From: Rhodospirillales bacterium
GTDB lineage: Bacteria; Pseudomonadota; Alphaproteobacteria; Rhodospirillales; Shumkoniaceae
Assembly (NCBI GenBank): GCA_014859895.1
Contig: JACZKS010000164.1
Location: forward strand, 1 to 64,000
Direction of reading: 5' to 3'
Length of the DNA: 64,000 nucleotides
Made by a program: the position numbers and the translations under genes. The notes beneath the pieces were generated by a model that made no database searches, was not told the DNA's origin, and saw only the letters and a list, made by a program, of their open reading frames with translations. Positions 45,889-55,212 of the stretch are shown in pieces. Numbering within the stretch: the first letter of the stretch is position 1; every line of letters begins with the position of its first letter.

Positions 45889-47144
45889 CACTCCCCCGGC
45901 TTCAGGTTGAGGACCTCGTTGTAGACGTCGAGCGTCTTGTCGCACATGGCGTCCTTCGAGAAGTTGGCGCGGACATAGGTGATGGCCCGCTCGGCCAGCC
46001 CCTGGCGGGCCTCCGGGCCGATCTCCAGGACCCGCTGAAGGGTGGCGGCCAGGGTCTGGGCGTCGCCCGGGGGGGTCAGCCAGCCGGTCTCGCCCTCGAT
46101 GATGGTTTCACGCGCCCCGCCGTGATCGCTGGCGATCACCGGGCGGCCAAGGGCCTGGGCCTCGGGGACCACGCGGCCGAAGGCTTCCGGGTCGGTCGAG
46201 GCCGACACCACGACATCGGTCAGCATGTAGGCGGCCGGCATGTCGGCGCAATGGTCGACGATCCGCACCACCTCGCCCAGGTCGTGGCGGGAGATGATGT
46301 CTTCCAGCTCGCGGCGATAATCGGCCCGCCCCTGGTCGGAGCCGACCAGCACGCAGCGAATGTCCTTGCGGCCCAGCCGGGCGATGGCTTCGAGGAACAC
46401 CGTCTGGCCCTTCCAGCGGGTCAGGCGGCCGGGAAGCATGATGACCGGCAGGCCGTCGCCCAGGCGCCACTGGCTGGCCAGCTGCGCCACCCTCTCGGCC
46501 GAAACGCGCGCCGGATCGAAGCGCTCGAGGTCGACGCCGCGCGGGATCACCCGGATGCGCGCCGCCGGCACGCCGTAGATCTGGTGGACATGGCCGGCAA
46601 TGAAGGACGAGATGGCAATCACCCGCTCGCCCCGCGTCATGATGGAGTTGTACTTGCGCTTCAGCGGATTGCCCGCCCCGTAGGTGCCGTGGAAGGTGGT
46701 GACGAAACGCCGGCCGGTCCGCGCCGCGGCATAACAGGCGCTCCAGGCCGGGGCCCGCGAGCGGGCGTGCACGATGTCGACGTTTTCCTCGACGATCAGG
46801 CGGGCCAGGCGGGCGATGTTGGCGCGCATGACCAGGGGGTTCTTGCTGTCGACCGGCAGGGCGAAATGCTCGGCCTTGGCCCGCGTCAGGTCATGGACCA
46901 TGAGGCCGCCGGCCGAGGCGACCAGCGAGCGGCCCCCCGCCTCGACGATGGCCCTGGCGATCTCGACGGTGCCGCGTTCGACGCCGCCGCCGGCACCCAA
47001 CGACGGCAGCACCTGCAGCACCGTGACCCGCCGCACGCCTGAGGGCACCAGCGAATCCGGCTCCTGTTCCACCGGCGGCGCGCCGGTGATATCTTGCGCT
47101 TCCTCGTTCATCCGGAACAGCAATCCAAGATTGGTTTGAGACAT
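45888..47144 (-). CDS. Glycosyltransferase family 4 (GT-B, WaaG-like)
   Basis: Retaining glycosyltransferase, probably LPS core or a capsule sugar. About 418 residues from ATG 47144. VLQVLPSLGAGGGVERGTVE is the donor-domain loop; PGRLTRWKGQTVFLEAIA and PEAFGRVVPEAQALGRPVIA (E-x7-E) are GT4 hallmarks. The start is unclear: ATG 47144 overlaps the divergent hydrolase ATG, and ATG 47111 also fits; neither has a strong ribosome binding site. It is cotranscribed with the GT9 gene. Confidence 0.85.
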   Translation of the reverse strand: MSQTNLGLLFRMNEEAQDITGAPPVEQEPDSLVPSGVRRVTVLQVLPSLGAGGGVERGTVEIARAIVEAGGRSLVASAGGLMVHDLTRAKAEHFALPVDSKNPLVMRANIARLARLIVEENVDIVHARSRAPAWSACYAAARTGRRFVTTFHGTYGAGNPLKRKYNSIMTRGERVIAISSFIAGHVHQIYGVPAARIRVIPRGVDLERFDPARVSAERVAQLASQWRLGDGLPVIMLPGRLTRWKGQTVFLEAIARLGRKDIRCVLVGSDQGRADYRRELEDIISRHDLGEVVRIVDHCADMPAAYMLTDVVVSASTDPEAFGRVVPEAQALGRPVIASDHGGARETIIEGETGWLTPPGDAQTLAATLQRVLEIGPEARQGLAERAITYVRANFSKDAMCDKTLDVYNEVLNLKPGE

Positions 47145-47919
47145 GAACGACGCGACCGTCGCCCCCCCCGCGCCTCGGATATTAACACGCACCGACGGCA
47201 CGGCAATCGCCTACCACAGAACACCCGGAAAATCACCCGGCGTCGTGTTCCTGCCGGGCTTCATGTCGGACATGACCAGCGGCAAGGCGCTATTCGTCGA
47301 GGCGCTGTGCCAGGCGCGCGGCCAGGCCTGCCTGCGCTTCGACTATTTCGGCTGCGGCGCTTCCTCCGGCACCTTCACCGAGGGGACCATCGGCCGCTGG
47401 GCCGGCGATGCGGTGGCGGCGCTCGACGGGCTGACCGAGGGGCCGCAGGTTCTGGTCGGCTCCTCGATGGGCGGCTGGATCATGCTGCTTGCGGCACTGG
47501 CCCGGCCCGGACGCGTGGCCGGGATGCTGGGCATCGCGCCGGCCCCCGATTTCACCGAGGACCTGCTGATGCAGGGCCTTTCGGCCGAACAGAAGGCGAC
47601 CCTCGAGCGCGACGGCGTGGTTTACGTGCACAGCCTCTACGGTCCCGATCCGACACCCTTCACCCAGGCCCTGATCGAGGACGGCCGCCGGCATCTGGTC
47701 CTGCGCCGCAGGATGCCACTGACCTGCCCGGTGCGCATCCTCCACGGCATGCGGGACCCCGACGTGCCCTGGCAGACCAGCCTCAAGCTCTGCCAGATGC
47801 TGGAGAGCGACGACGTCGAGATCCAGTTCGTCAAGGCCGGTGACCATCGGTTGTCCCAGCCGCACGACCTGGACCGCCTCGGGCGTACCCTGGAAGCTCT
47901 CCTCAACGCCCCTCAATAG
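47143..47919 (+). CDS. Alpha/beta hydrolase
   Basis: 258 residues, a serine hydrolase with nucleophile Ser in VGSSMGGWI, acid Asp in GMRDPDVPW and His in AGDHRLS. It resembles the ABHD10/short-chain esterase group (FLPGFMSDMTSGKA, RFDYFGCGASSG). The substrate is not predictable. Its ATG overlaps that of the divergent glycosyltransferase, so a promoter lies within coding sequence or one start is wrong. Confidence 0.85.
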   Translation: MNDATVAPPAPRILTRTDGTAIAYHRTPGKSPGVVFLPGFMSDMTSGKALFVEALCQARGQACLRFDYFGCGASSGTFTEGTIGRWAGDAVAALDGLTEGPQVLVGSSMGGWIMLLAALARPGRVAGMLGIAPAPDFTEDLLMQGLSAEQKATLERDGVVYVHSLYGPDPTPFTQALIEDGRRHLVLRRRMPLTCPVRILHGMRDPDVPWQTSLKLCQMLESDDVEIQFVKAGDHRLSQPHDLDRLGRTLEALLNAPQ

Positions 47920-48086
47920 GGACCAACCCGGCCGGCACGACTTTTGCGACGGTATCAGCCAAGCGGTGCGGTGGGCCGGCGGATGGGGTCGATCAACCGC
48001 TCGGGCGGGCAAGTCCTGCCGTGCGGGGGCCCAGCCCCGGCAAAAGCTGCCGGTCGACGAAGGCCCGAGACAGGAGGCGACGAAGA

Positions 48087-48722
48087 ATGGTGACGACCAG
48101 CTCCGGATATTATGGCCTCTACCTGCTAAGTGCCGCCAACGGCATCACAACCCCCTACTCCACGTTTTCCAGCAGCTTCAGCTCGCCCTACACCGGCTAT
48201 TCCTTTCCGACCGACAGCCGCGGCCGCTCGGTGCTGCCGACCATGGCCACGCTGGAGGAAGCGAGCGACCCCAAAAGTAAACTGGTGATTGCCGGCCAGC
48301 TGGCCGACGTCGTCAAGATCCAGGCCGACGCCGCCACCCAGACCGGCCTGCCCAACCGCGTGGCCGCCATGACGGCGCAGTGCAAGGAGGTGCTGGCGGC
48401 CGTCGAGTCCATTGTCAACGGCCTCAAGACCACGGATGGCTCAGTCGCCTCCGGCGCCACCGACCCGGCGCTAGAGCCTTACCAAAAGGCGCTATCCCGA
48501 GTGCTCGGCACCCTGCATGCGACGCTGACCGAGGTGTCAGCCCTGCTATCCAAGGCCGACAAGGAGGTCGCCGCCCAGACCGACAAGGAAATCGCCCGCT
48601 TCGACATCACGGCGGCGGGGCTGGCCTGCCTTTCCGGCCTCGAATGGGAATCGCTGCCGTCCCTCGACACCGGCTCAACCTTCCGGTCCGATCCCAGCAA
48701 GGTGGTCGATATTTTGGTTTAG
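48087..48722 (+). CDS. Hypothetical protein, Ser/Thr/Tyr-rich N-terminus
   Basis: 211 residues with no family I recognise. The first ~45 residues are Ser/Tyr/Thr-rich (SSGYYGLYLLSAANG, PYSTFSSSFSSPYTGYSF); the rest is helical and Ala-rich, with VVKIQADAATQTGLPNRVAAM and ALLSKADKEVAAQTDKEIARFD. No signal peptide or membrane segment. AGGAGG precedes ATG 48087. The N-terminal composition resembles flagellar-hook or secreted substrates, but that is only a hint. The tail overlaps the convergent SDR gene by 4 bp. Confidence 0.7.
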   Translation: MVTTSSGYYGLYLLSAANGITTPYSTFSSSFSSPYTGYSFPTDSRGRSVLPTMATLEEASDPKSKLVIAGQLADVVKIQADAATQTGLPNRVAAMTAQCKEVLAAVESIVNGLKTTDGSVASGATDPALEPYQKALSRVLGTLHATLTEVSALLSKADKEVAAQTDKEIARFDITAAGLACLSGLEWESLPSLDTGSTFRSDPSKVVDILV

Positions 48723-49609
48723 AGGCCTTCTCCCGACAGGATCGCCGCCAGTCCTTCGCGGTAGGTGGGATAGGCGAGCCTAACCCCGAGGTCGCGCTTG
48801 ATGCGCCCGTTGTCGACGCGGCGGTTGTCGCGCCAGAAGGAAAGCGCCATCGGCGACATTGTCTTTCGGGCTTCCGCGAACGCCACCGGCGGCGGTAGCG
48901 GGACGCCCAACAGTTGGCAGGCGAAGGCGATGACTTCGGCCGGCGCCGCCGGCTCGTCGTCGCAAACGTTATAGACCGCGCCGGGATCGGGCTTTGCCAT
49001 CGAGGCCATCAGCACATGGGCGATGTCCTCGACGTGGATGCGCCCGAAAGCATGGCCAGGCTTGATCACGCGCTGGGCGGTTCCCTCGCGGACCCGATCA
49101 AGCGCGCTGCGGCCGGGCCCGTAGATGCCGGCCAGCCGGAAGATGTGGACCGGCACCCCGTGGCCGTGGTGCAAAGCCAGCCACGCGGACTCGGCGGCGA
49201 CGCGGCGCCGGCCGCGCTCGGAAGTGGGGGCGGACGGCGCCCCCTCGTCGATTACGGCGCCGCCGGTATCGCCGTAGACCCCGGTGGTCGACAGGTACCC
49301 CGCCCAGCGCCAGCCGGCAGCCGAGACGAGGACCGGACGAAGAGTATCGAGCACCGGATCGCCGGCCCCGTCGGGGGGCACCGAGCTCAGCAGATGGGTG
49401 GCTCCGGCCAATACCCCGGCAGCGTCGGCCAACGGCCGCTCGCGATCGAAGAGATGAGCCTCGATGCCGAGAGCGGCCAAGTCGCGGCGCTTCTCCTCGC
49501 TTTGGCAGGTGCCGGCCACCGACCACCTTTGGGCCATCAGCCGACGGGCAAGGTGGGTAGCCGAATAGCCGAGGCCGAAACAGAACAGGCGGGGGCTTTC
49601 GGCGCTCAT
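48719..49609 (-). CDS. NAD(P)-dependent epimerase/SDR family (YeeZ-like)
   Basis: 296 residues. LFCFGLGYSATHLARRLMA is a Rossmann start with GxGxxAxxLA in place of the epimerase GxxGxxG. Later come YLSTTGVYGDTGG and FRLAGIYGPGRSALDRV, with VAAESAWLAL where Tyr-x3-Lys would be; the catalytic Tyr appears lost or moved. This fits the YeeZ group of atypical extended SDRs, of unknown substrate. It is convergent with the hypothetical gene. Confidence 0.82.
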   Translation of the reverse strand: MSAESPRLFCFGLGYSATHLARRLMAQRWSVAGTCQSEEKRRDLAALGIEAHLFDRERPLADAAGVLAGATHLLSSVPPDGAGDPVLDTLRPVLVSAAGWRWAGYLSTTGVYGDTGGAVIDEGAPSAPTSERGRRRVAAESAWLALHHGHGVPVHIFRLAGIYGPGRSALDRVREGTAQRVIKPGHAFGRIHVEDIAHVLMASMAKPDPGAVYNVCDDEPAAPAEVIAFACQLLGVPLPPPVAFAEARKTMSPMALSFWRDNRRVDNGRIKRDLGVRLAYPTYREGLAAILSGEGL

Positions 49610-49702
49610 GGCGGGGCGAACTCCGTTTCCTTCGATCAGGGCCCTTGCATTCCAGCCCGGAAGCCGGAAGTCTATCGGCCCCGGCGGTGGAGGAACAGGG
49701 CC

Positions 49703-50470
49703 GTGTTACGCAGTTGGATCATGGGTTTCGCGGGACTGGCCTGCCTGATGGCCGGGCCGGCGGCGGCCGACGAAGAAACGGACCGCCAGGCGGCCCGCCG
49801 GTACGTCGCCTGCATGGCGCTCGCCGAAACCGCCCCCGGGGAGGCCTTCGACGAGGCCATCGCATGGCGCGACCTGGGCGGAGGCGACGCCGCCTCGCAC
49901 TGCCAGGCCAAGGCGCTGTTTTACCTCCAGCAATACGGCGAGGCGGCGAGGCGATTCGAGGCGCTGGCCCAGTCCGTCAAGTCCGGCCCCAAGTTCAAGG
50001 CCGAGCTGCTGGCCCAGGCCGCCCAGGGATGGATGCAGGACAACAACCCCGAGCGGGCCGACGACGTGCTGACGGCGGCGGTCGGCCTCAACCCCGAGGA
50101 CCCCGAACTGTGGATCGACCGTGGCCTGGCGCGCGCCGGCTTCCGCTCCTATCGGCCGGCGGTCGCCGACTTCACGCGGGCGCTCGAACTCGACCCCGAC
50201 CTCACCGAGGCCTACACCTTCCGGGCCGCGGCGCATCGCTACCTCGAAGAGCCGGATACCGCCGCCGCCGATATCGACCGGGCCCTCACCCTCGATTCGC
50301 TCAACCCCGACGCCCTGCTGGAACGCGGCATCCTGCGCCGGCTCAAGGGCGATGCCGCCGGCGCCCGCGCCGATTGGCTCAAGGTCATCGAAGTGGCGCC
50401 GGGCACCGCGGCGGCGACCAACGCCCAGGGCAACCTCCAGGCGCTCGACCTCGGGAACGGCAATGGCTGA
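49703..50470 (+). CDS. Exported tetratricopeptide-repeat protein
   Basis: 255 residues from GTG 49703 (GGAGGAAC upstream). Signal peptide VLRSWIMGFAGLACLMAGPAAA. Then TPR helices: ELLAQAAQGWMQDNNPERAD, PELWIDRGLARAGFRSYRPA, TRALELDPDLTEAYTFRAAAH, DPDALLERG-type (NPDALLERGILRRLKGD). It is a periplasmic scaffold; partners unknown. Its stop overlaps the next gene by 8 bases. Confidence 0.8.
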   Translation: MLRSWIMGFAGLACLMAGPAAADEETDRQAARRYVACMALAETAPGEAFDEAIAWRDLGGGDAASHCQAKALFYLQQYGEAARRFEALAQSVKSGPKFKAELLAQAAQGWMQDNNPERADDVLTAAVGLNPEDPELWIDRGLARAGFRSYRPAVADFTRALELDPDLTEAYTFRAAAHRYLEEPDTAAADIDRALTLDSLNPDALLERGILRRLKGDAAGARADWLKVIEVAPGTAAATNAQGNLQALDLGNGNG

Positions 50471-50960
50471 ACCGGGCGGGTTCGTCGAGCGGCCGGCCCT
50501 GGAAGTGCTGGCCGGCCACAGTGTGCTGCGCCCGATGGTGGACGGCCCCCAGGCGCTGTGCCTGAAGGGGCAGCGCCGCGCCAAAGGGCACCTTCAGGAT
50601 TACACGGTGGCGCTTTCCCCCGTCGCCGGGGGCGGCCATCGGCTCGACTTCATCGATCCCGAGGACCGGCTGACCGATTGCGGCGCCAGGCTTGTGTTCA
50701 TCGCCGATGCAAACTTGGCGGAGCAATCCGGCGCCCTGCCACACCCGCAGCCGGGCGATCTGGTCCGGACCGCCGAGGGCCTGTGGCTCGCCGTCTCGGA
50801 AACCAGCGGGCTTTACCGGTTCGTCTCGTTCATCCATGTCGAAACGGGGGAGGTGCGGCGGCTGCGCGAAGCGGCGTTGCTGGCCCTTCATCCGCACTGG
50901 CGGATCGCCGCCCCACCCGCCCTTGCCGCCCTCTTCCCCGGCCTCGCCTCCGGACGCTAG
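50463..50960 (+). CDS. Hypothetical protein coupled to the TPR gene
   Basis: 165 residues, soluble, no signal peptide. LSPVAGGGHRLDFIDPEDRL and HPQPGDLVRTAEGLWLAVSET suggest a beta-rich fold, but I cannot assign a family. Overlap with the TPR gene (8 bp) indicates translational coupling. Confidence 0.72.
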   Translation: MAEPGGFVERPALEVLAGHSVLRPMVDGPQALCLKGQRRAKGHLQDYTVALSPVAGGGHRLDFIDPEDRLTDCGARLVFIADANLAEQSGALPHPQPGDLVRTAEGLWLAVSETSGLYRFVSFIHVETGEVRRLREAALLALHPHWRIAAPPALAALFPGLASGR

Positions 50961-50965
50961 GCCGC

Positions 50966-51628
50966 TCAGAAGTCGAGGTCGGCGTAGTGGCGGGGCGGCG
51001 GCGCCCCCGGGATGTGATCGGCCAGCAGCGGCCGGAAGCTCGGCCGCGACTTGACGCGGGCGTACCAGTCCTTGGCCTCGGGGTGGTCCTCCCACGGCAC
51101 GTCGCCCAGGTAGTCGACGGTAGAGAGGTGGGCGGCCGCCGCGATGTCGGCCAGCGAGAAATAGTCGCCGGCCAGCCATTTGCGGTGGCGCATCAAAAAG
51201 CCGATGTAGTCGAGGTGGGTGTGAACGTTGGCGTGGCCGGCGCGGATCGCGCTCGAGTCGGGCTCGCCCAATCCTAAGAAGCGCTTGGTCATCTTCTCGC
51301 CGACCAGGTTCTCGGTGACCTCGCGATTGAACTTCTGATCGAACCAGCCGACCAGACGGCGCACCTCGGCCCTCAGGAAAGGGTGGGGGCCGATCAGCGG
51401 CGGCTCGGGCGTGATTTCGTCCACACATTCGCAGATGGCGTCGCTGCCGCACAGCGCCGTGCCGTCGGGCTCGACCAGCACCGGCACCTCGCCGGCCGGG
51501 TTCAAGGCCAGGAAAGCTTCGCGCCGTTCCCACACCTGTTCGGCCCGAAGGTCGAATTCGATTCTCTTCTCGTGGAGAACGACCCGCACCTTACGACAGA
51601 ACGGCGACAGCCAAAGGTGATACAGCAC
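50966..51628 (-). CDS. Glutathione S-transferase family protein
   Basis: About 220 residues. Thioredoxin-like N-domain with VLYHLWLSPFCRKVRVVLHEK (SPFC active-site motif), VPVLVEPDGTALCGSDAICE and an all-alpha C-domain (LAGDYFSLADIAAAAHLSTVDYL). The start is taken at GTG 51628 because homologues begin about four residues before YHLWLSP; a TTG at 51634 is possible. Convergent with the hypothetical gene. Confidence 0.87.
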   Translation of the reverse strand: MLYHLWLSPFCRKVRVVLHEKRIEFDLRAEQVWERREAFLALNPAGEVPVLVEPDGTALCGSDAICECVDEITPEPPLIGPHPFLRAEVRRLVGWFDQKFNREVTENLVGEKMTKRFLGLGEPDSSAIRAGHANVHTHLDYIGFLMRHRKWLAGDYFSLADIAAAAHLSTVDYLGDVPWEDHPEAKDWYARVKSRPSFRPLLADHIPGAPPPRHYADLDF

Positions 51629-51923
51629 CCGCAAGGAGAGCCCCCAAACCAGAACCCCATCCGTGGCCCGACCACGCGCCAGACCGTCCGGGCGACCCCC
51701 ATCGGCCCGGCTCCCCAAGGAATTAGGCCCTGGCGGCCCGCGCCGCAAGACGAAAGCAGCGATTTCGGCGCGCGGCCGGTGCGATGGCGCTCACCTTCCC
51801 TTCACGGGCTTGTTATTCGCACCCCCATCCCCACGTCACCAGATGTCCGCCAGGGCCGGGCCGCAAAACGGCGTACGGCCGGCGGATTCTCTGGAGCCGG
51901 GCATCCCGGCGGGAGAGACGATC
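51629..51923. other. Gap between the GST and YHS genes (divergent)
   Basis: 295 bp without a convincing gene, hairpin or hexamer pair. GGGAGAG (51911-51917) is the ribosome binding site of the YHS gene. Confidence 0.4.
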
Positions 51924-52418
51924 ATGACCCCAGAAACCTCCATCGCGCGGCGTACCCCGGCCGCTTTCCTTTTCGGCGTCTTCCTGTTCCTGCTGGCGGC
52001 CGTCGGCGTCGCCGCCCCGGCCCAGGCCGGCATGACGGTCTTCACCGACGATGGGGCGGCCATCAGGGGCTACGACCCGGTCGCCTATTTCACCGACGGC
52101 AAGCCCGTCCCCGGCAAGGCCGAATTCAGCCACGAGTGGATGGGCGTCACGTGGCGCTTCGCCAGCGCCGAGCACCGCGACGCCTTCGCCGCCGAGCCCG
52201 AGAAATTCGCTCCGCAATACGGCGGCTTCTGCGCCTGGGCGGTGTCGGAGGGCTATACAGCCGAGATCGACCCCGCCGCCTGGCGCATCGAGGGCGACAA
52301 GCTCTATCTCAACTATTCCCAGTCGGTGCAATCGCGCTGGGCCCAGGACATCCCCGGCAACATCGGCAAGGCCGACAAGAACTGGCCCGACATCAAGGCC
52401 GGTCTCGCCGCCAAGTAG
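51924..52418 (+). CDS. Exported YHS-domain protein
   Basis: 164 residues. Signal peptide (FLFGVFLFLLAAVGVAAPAQA), then the YHS domain: IRGYDPVAYFTDGKPVPG, WRFASAEHRDAFAAEPEKF, PQYGGFCAWAVSEG. The Cys of GGFCA is encoded by TGC; some relatives carry selenocysteine elsewhere, with no sign here. It is a likely metal- or redox-related periplasmic protein. msrP follows 24 bp downstream, suggesting a shared job. Confidence 0.87.
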   Translation: MTPETSIARRTPAAFLFGVFLFLLAAVGVAAPAQAGMTVFTDDGAAIRGYDPVAYFTDGKPVPGKAEFSHEWMGVTWRFASAEHRDAFAAEPEKFAPQYGGFCAWAVSEGYTAEIDPAAWRIEGDKLYLNYSQSVQSRWAQDIPGNIGKADKNWPDIKAGLAAK

Positions 52419-52442
52419 GCTTCACAAAAGGACACCCCAAGC

Positions 52443-53387
52443 ATGCTGATCCGTTTCGCCAGGGCCTCCGACGTCAAGTCCTCCGAGATCACGCCCAAGG
52501 CCGTGTTCGAGGAGCGCCGCCGCTTTCTCAGGACCGCCGCCGTGGCCGGCGCCGGCCTGGCGGCCGGCCATTTCCTGCCGGCCCCGGCCGAGGCGGCGCT
52601 GCAGGGCGTGACCAAGGGAAAGTTTTCCACCGACGAGGAGCCGACCTCGGTGATGTCGGTCACCAGTTACAACAACTTTTACGAATTCGGCGGCGACAAG
52701 ACCGACCCTCAGCGCAATTCCAAGAACTTCAAGCCGAAGCCTTGGAGTGTCGCGGTCGGCGGACATTGCGAAAAGCCGGGCACCTATGCCTACGAGGACG
52801 TCATCAAGGGCATCACGCTCGAGGAGCGCATCTATCGCCTGCGCTGCGTCGAGGCGTGGTCGATGGTCATCCCCTGGGTCGGCGTGCCGCTGGCCGACGT
52901 GCTGAATCGCTATGGCCCGACATCGCAGGCCAAGTACGTCGCCTTCGAGACCGTCGTACGGCCCGAGGAAATGCCCGGCCAGCGCACCCGCCTGCTGCCC
53001 TGGCCCTATGTCGAGGGCCTGCGGATGGACGAGGCCATGCACCCCCTGTCCATCCTGGCGGTCGGCCTCTACGGCGAGGAACTGTTGCCCCAGAACGGCG
53101 CGCCCTTGCGCCTGATGGTGCCGTGGAAGTACGGCTTCAAGTCGATAAAGTCGATCGTCAAGATCACCTTCACCGACACCGAGCCACCGACCACCTGGAA
53201 TCAGCAGGGGCCGGTCGAGTACGGCTTCTACGCCAACGTCAACCCGACCGTCGACCACCCGCGCTGGAGCCAGGCCAAGGAGCGGCGTATCGGCCAGTTT
53301 CTGAGACGCGACACCCTGATGTTCAACGGCTACGCTGAAGAGGTCGCCGGCTTGTACGCCGGCATGGACCTGCGTAAGTTCTATTAG
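52443..53387 (+). CDS. msrP: Periplasmic methionine-sulfoxide reductase, molybdopterin subunit MsrP
   Basis: Repairs oxidised Met in periplasmic proteins using Mo-molybdopterin. 314 residues: Tat signal ([18 protein letters not shown]), Mo-binding Cys in [20 protein letters not shown], and C-terminal [21 protein letters not shown]. Electrons come from the quinone pool through MsrQ, encoded next. Confidence 0.95.
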   Translation: MLIRFARASDVKSSEITPKAVFEERRRFLRTAAVAGAGLAAGHFLPAPAEAALQGVTKGKFSTDEEPTSVMSVTSYNNFYEFGGDKTDPQRNSKNFKPKPWSVAVGGHCEKPGTYAYEDVIKGITLEERIYRLRCVEAWSMVIPWVGVPLADVLNRYGPTSQAKYVAFETVVRPEEMPGQRTRLLPWPYVEGLRMDEAMHPLSILAVGLYGEELLPQNGAPLRLMVPWKYGFKSIKSIVKITFTDTEPPTTWNQQGPVEYGFYANVNPTVDHPRWSQAKERRIGQFLRRDTLMFNGYAEEVAGLYAGMDLRKFY

Positions 53388-53408
53388 GCCGCTCACGCCC
53401 CACCCAGG

Positions 53409-54044
53409 ATGACCATGACCCGCGAGCAGCGCTTGCGCCGGATCGTCAAGCCGGCCGTCTTCGCCGTCTGCCTCGGCCCGCTCATCTGGGCGGCGTGGCT
53501 GGCGGCCAGCGGCGGGCTGGGCGCCAATCCGATCGAGGCCACCATCCGCCACTTCGGGGACTGGGGCCTGCGCTTTCTTCTGATCGCGCTGGCCGTCACC
53601 CCCCTGCGGGAAATCACGGGCTTTTCCGTGCTGGCCCGATTCCGCCGCATGATCGGGCTGTTCGCCTTCTTTTACGTGTTCCTGCACTTCGCGGCCTACG
53701 TCGGCCTCGATCAGTTCTTCGACTGGGCCGCCATCTGGGCCGACATCGCCAAGCGCACCTACATCACCATCGGCATGGCCGCCTTCGCGCTGCTCCTCCC
53801 GCTCGCCGTCACCTCGACCAAGGGCTGGATCAAGCGCCTGGGCGGCAAGCGCTGGCAGGCCCTGCACCGCGCCGTCTATGCGGCCAGCGTGCTCGGCGTC
53901 ATCCACTATTTCCTGATGATCAAGGCCGGTTACCGCGAGGCGACGGTCTACGCCTTCATCCTGGCCGCCCTGCTCGGCTGGCGGCTCTTCGACCGCTGGC
54001 GGAAGCGGGCGGCGAAACGCGCCGGCAGCCCTCTGCCCGCCTAG
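53409..54044 (+). CDS. msrQ: MsrQ heme-binding membrane subunit (YedZ)
   Basis: 211 residues with six predicted membrane helices; ferric-reductase-like fold with heme His in FYVFLHFAAYVGL and ALHRAVYAASVLGVIHYF (LHRAVY..HY). It passes electrons from quinol to MsrP. ATG 53409 or 53415. 21 bp after msrP. Confidence 0.94.
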   Translation: MTMTREQRLRRIVKPAVFAVCLGPLIWAAWLAASGGLGANPIEATIRHFGDWGLRFLLIALAVTPLREITGFSVLARFRRMIGLFAFFYVFLHFAAYVGLDQFFDWAAIWADIAKRTYITIGMAAFALLLPLAVTSTKGWIKRLGGKRWQALHRAVYAASVLGVIHYFLMIKAGYREATVYAFILAALLGWRLFDRWRKRAAKRAGSPLPA

Positions 54045-54088
54045 CGTTTCTTGCACCGCCCGCGAGCCCGGCACTATATAACCCCCGA

Positions 54089-54108
54089 AACCAGCCGGTG
54101 ACCGGCTG
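54089..54108. promoter_or_regulatory. 17-bp palindrome ahead of mbfA
   Basis: CAGCCGG-TGA-CCGGCTG (54092-54108), just after a TATATAA element (54075-54081) and 22 bp before the GTG start. It is positioned like an operator. It does not resemble the usual Irr box of mbfA genes. Confidence 0.4.
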
Positions 54109-54130
54109 CAATCAGGGGGAGGAAGCATCC

Positions 54131-55087
54131 GTGAAGCGTTTTTCCGAGCTGAGCGAGCAGGAGATCCTGGCGCTGGCCATCGCGCTCGAGGAAGAGGACG
54201 CCCGCGTCTACGCCGACTACGCCGACGGCCTCAAGGACAACTTCCCGGCCTCGGCCAAGGTGTTCGCGGAAATGGCGGAAGAGGAGAACCTGCACCGCCG
54301 CCGCCTGATCGAGGCGCACCGGACGGCGTTCGGCGAACATATCCCGCTGATTCGCCGCCAGGACGTCAAGGGCTTCGTCGTGCGCCCGGCGCTGTGGCGG
54401 GTACGGCCCCTGCGCCTGGAGACGGTGCGCAAGCAGGCCGAGACCATGGAATACGAAACGCGCCGCTTCTACGAGCGGGCGCTCGAGCGCACCGGCGACG
54501 CCAGCGTGCGCAAGCTGCTGGGCGACCTGGCGGCGGCCGAGCGCAGCCACGAGTCGCTGGCCTCGAAACTCACCGAATTGCACGTCACCACCGACGCCGC
54601 CAAGGAGGAGGAGGAAACCCGCCGGCGCATGTTCCTGCTGCAGGTGGTGCAGCCGGGCCTGGCCGGGCTGATGGACGGCTCGGTCTCCACCCTGGCCCCC
54701 TTGTTCGCCGCCGCGTTCGCCACCCACAACACGTGGGAAACCTTCCTGGTCGGACTGGCCGCCTCGATCGGCGCCGGCGTCTCCATGGGCTTCGCCGAGG
54801 CGATGTCGGACGACGGCTCGCTGACCGGGCGCGGCCGGCCGTGGGTGCGCGGCCTGATCTCCGGCCTGATGACGGCGGTGGGCGGCGTCGGCCATACGCT
54901 GCCCTACCTGATCGCCGACTTCCAGACGGCCACCGCGCTGGCCATCGCCGTGGTGGTGGTCGAGTTGTGGGCCATCGCCTGGGTGCGCGCCCGCTACATG
55001 GACACCAAATTCCTGCAGGCCGCCTTCGAGGTGGTGGTCGGCGGCCTCATCGTCTTCGCCACTGGCATCCTGATCGGCAGCGCGTAG
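54131..55087 (+). CDS. mbfA: Membrane-bound ferritin MbfA (erythrin-VIT1 fusion)
   Basis: Iron exporter/detoxifier: a cytoplasmic ferritin-like domain fused to a VIT1/CCC1-type membrane domain. 318 residues from GTG 54131 (GAGGAAG upstream). Ferritin part (~1-150): ALEEEDARVYADYA, AEEENLHRRRL, EYETRRFYERAL. Membrane part (~165-318): VQPGLAGLMDGSVSTLAPLFAA, GFAEAMSDDGSLTGRG. MbfA is usually iron-regulated (Irr); the local palindrome may be the control site. Confidence 0.93.
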   Translation: MKRFSELSEQEILALAIALEEEDARVYADYADGLKDNFPASAKVFAEMAEEENLHRRRLIEAHRTAFGEHIPLIRRQDVKGFVVRPALWRVRPLRLETVRKQAETMEYETRRFYERALERTGDASVRKLLGDLAAAERSHESLASKLTELHVTTDAAKEEEETRRRMFLLQVVQPGLAGLMDGSVSTLAPLFAAAFATHNTWETFLVGLAASIGAGVSMGFAEAMSDDGSLTGRGRPWVRGLISGLMTAVGGVGHTLPYLIADFQTATALAIAVVVVELWAIAWVRARYMDTKFLQAAFEVVVGGLIVFATGILIGSA

Positions 55088-55212
55088 AAGGCGCGGCGGG
55101 CCACCGGGGCCTTCCTTAAAACGTCATGGCCGTGCGGGCATGACGAAAAGAAAAGGGTCCCCGCCCATCATCGCTTGGCGCTAAACTGACCGCAAATGGC
55201 GGGAGGACGGAC

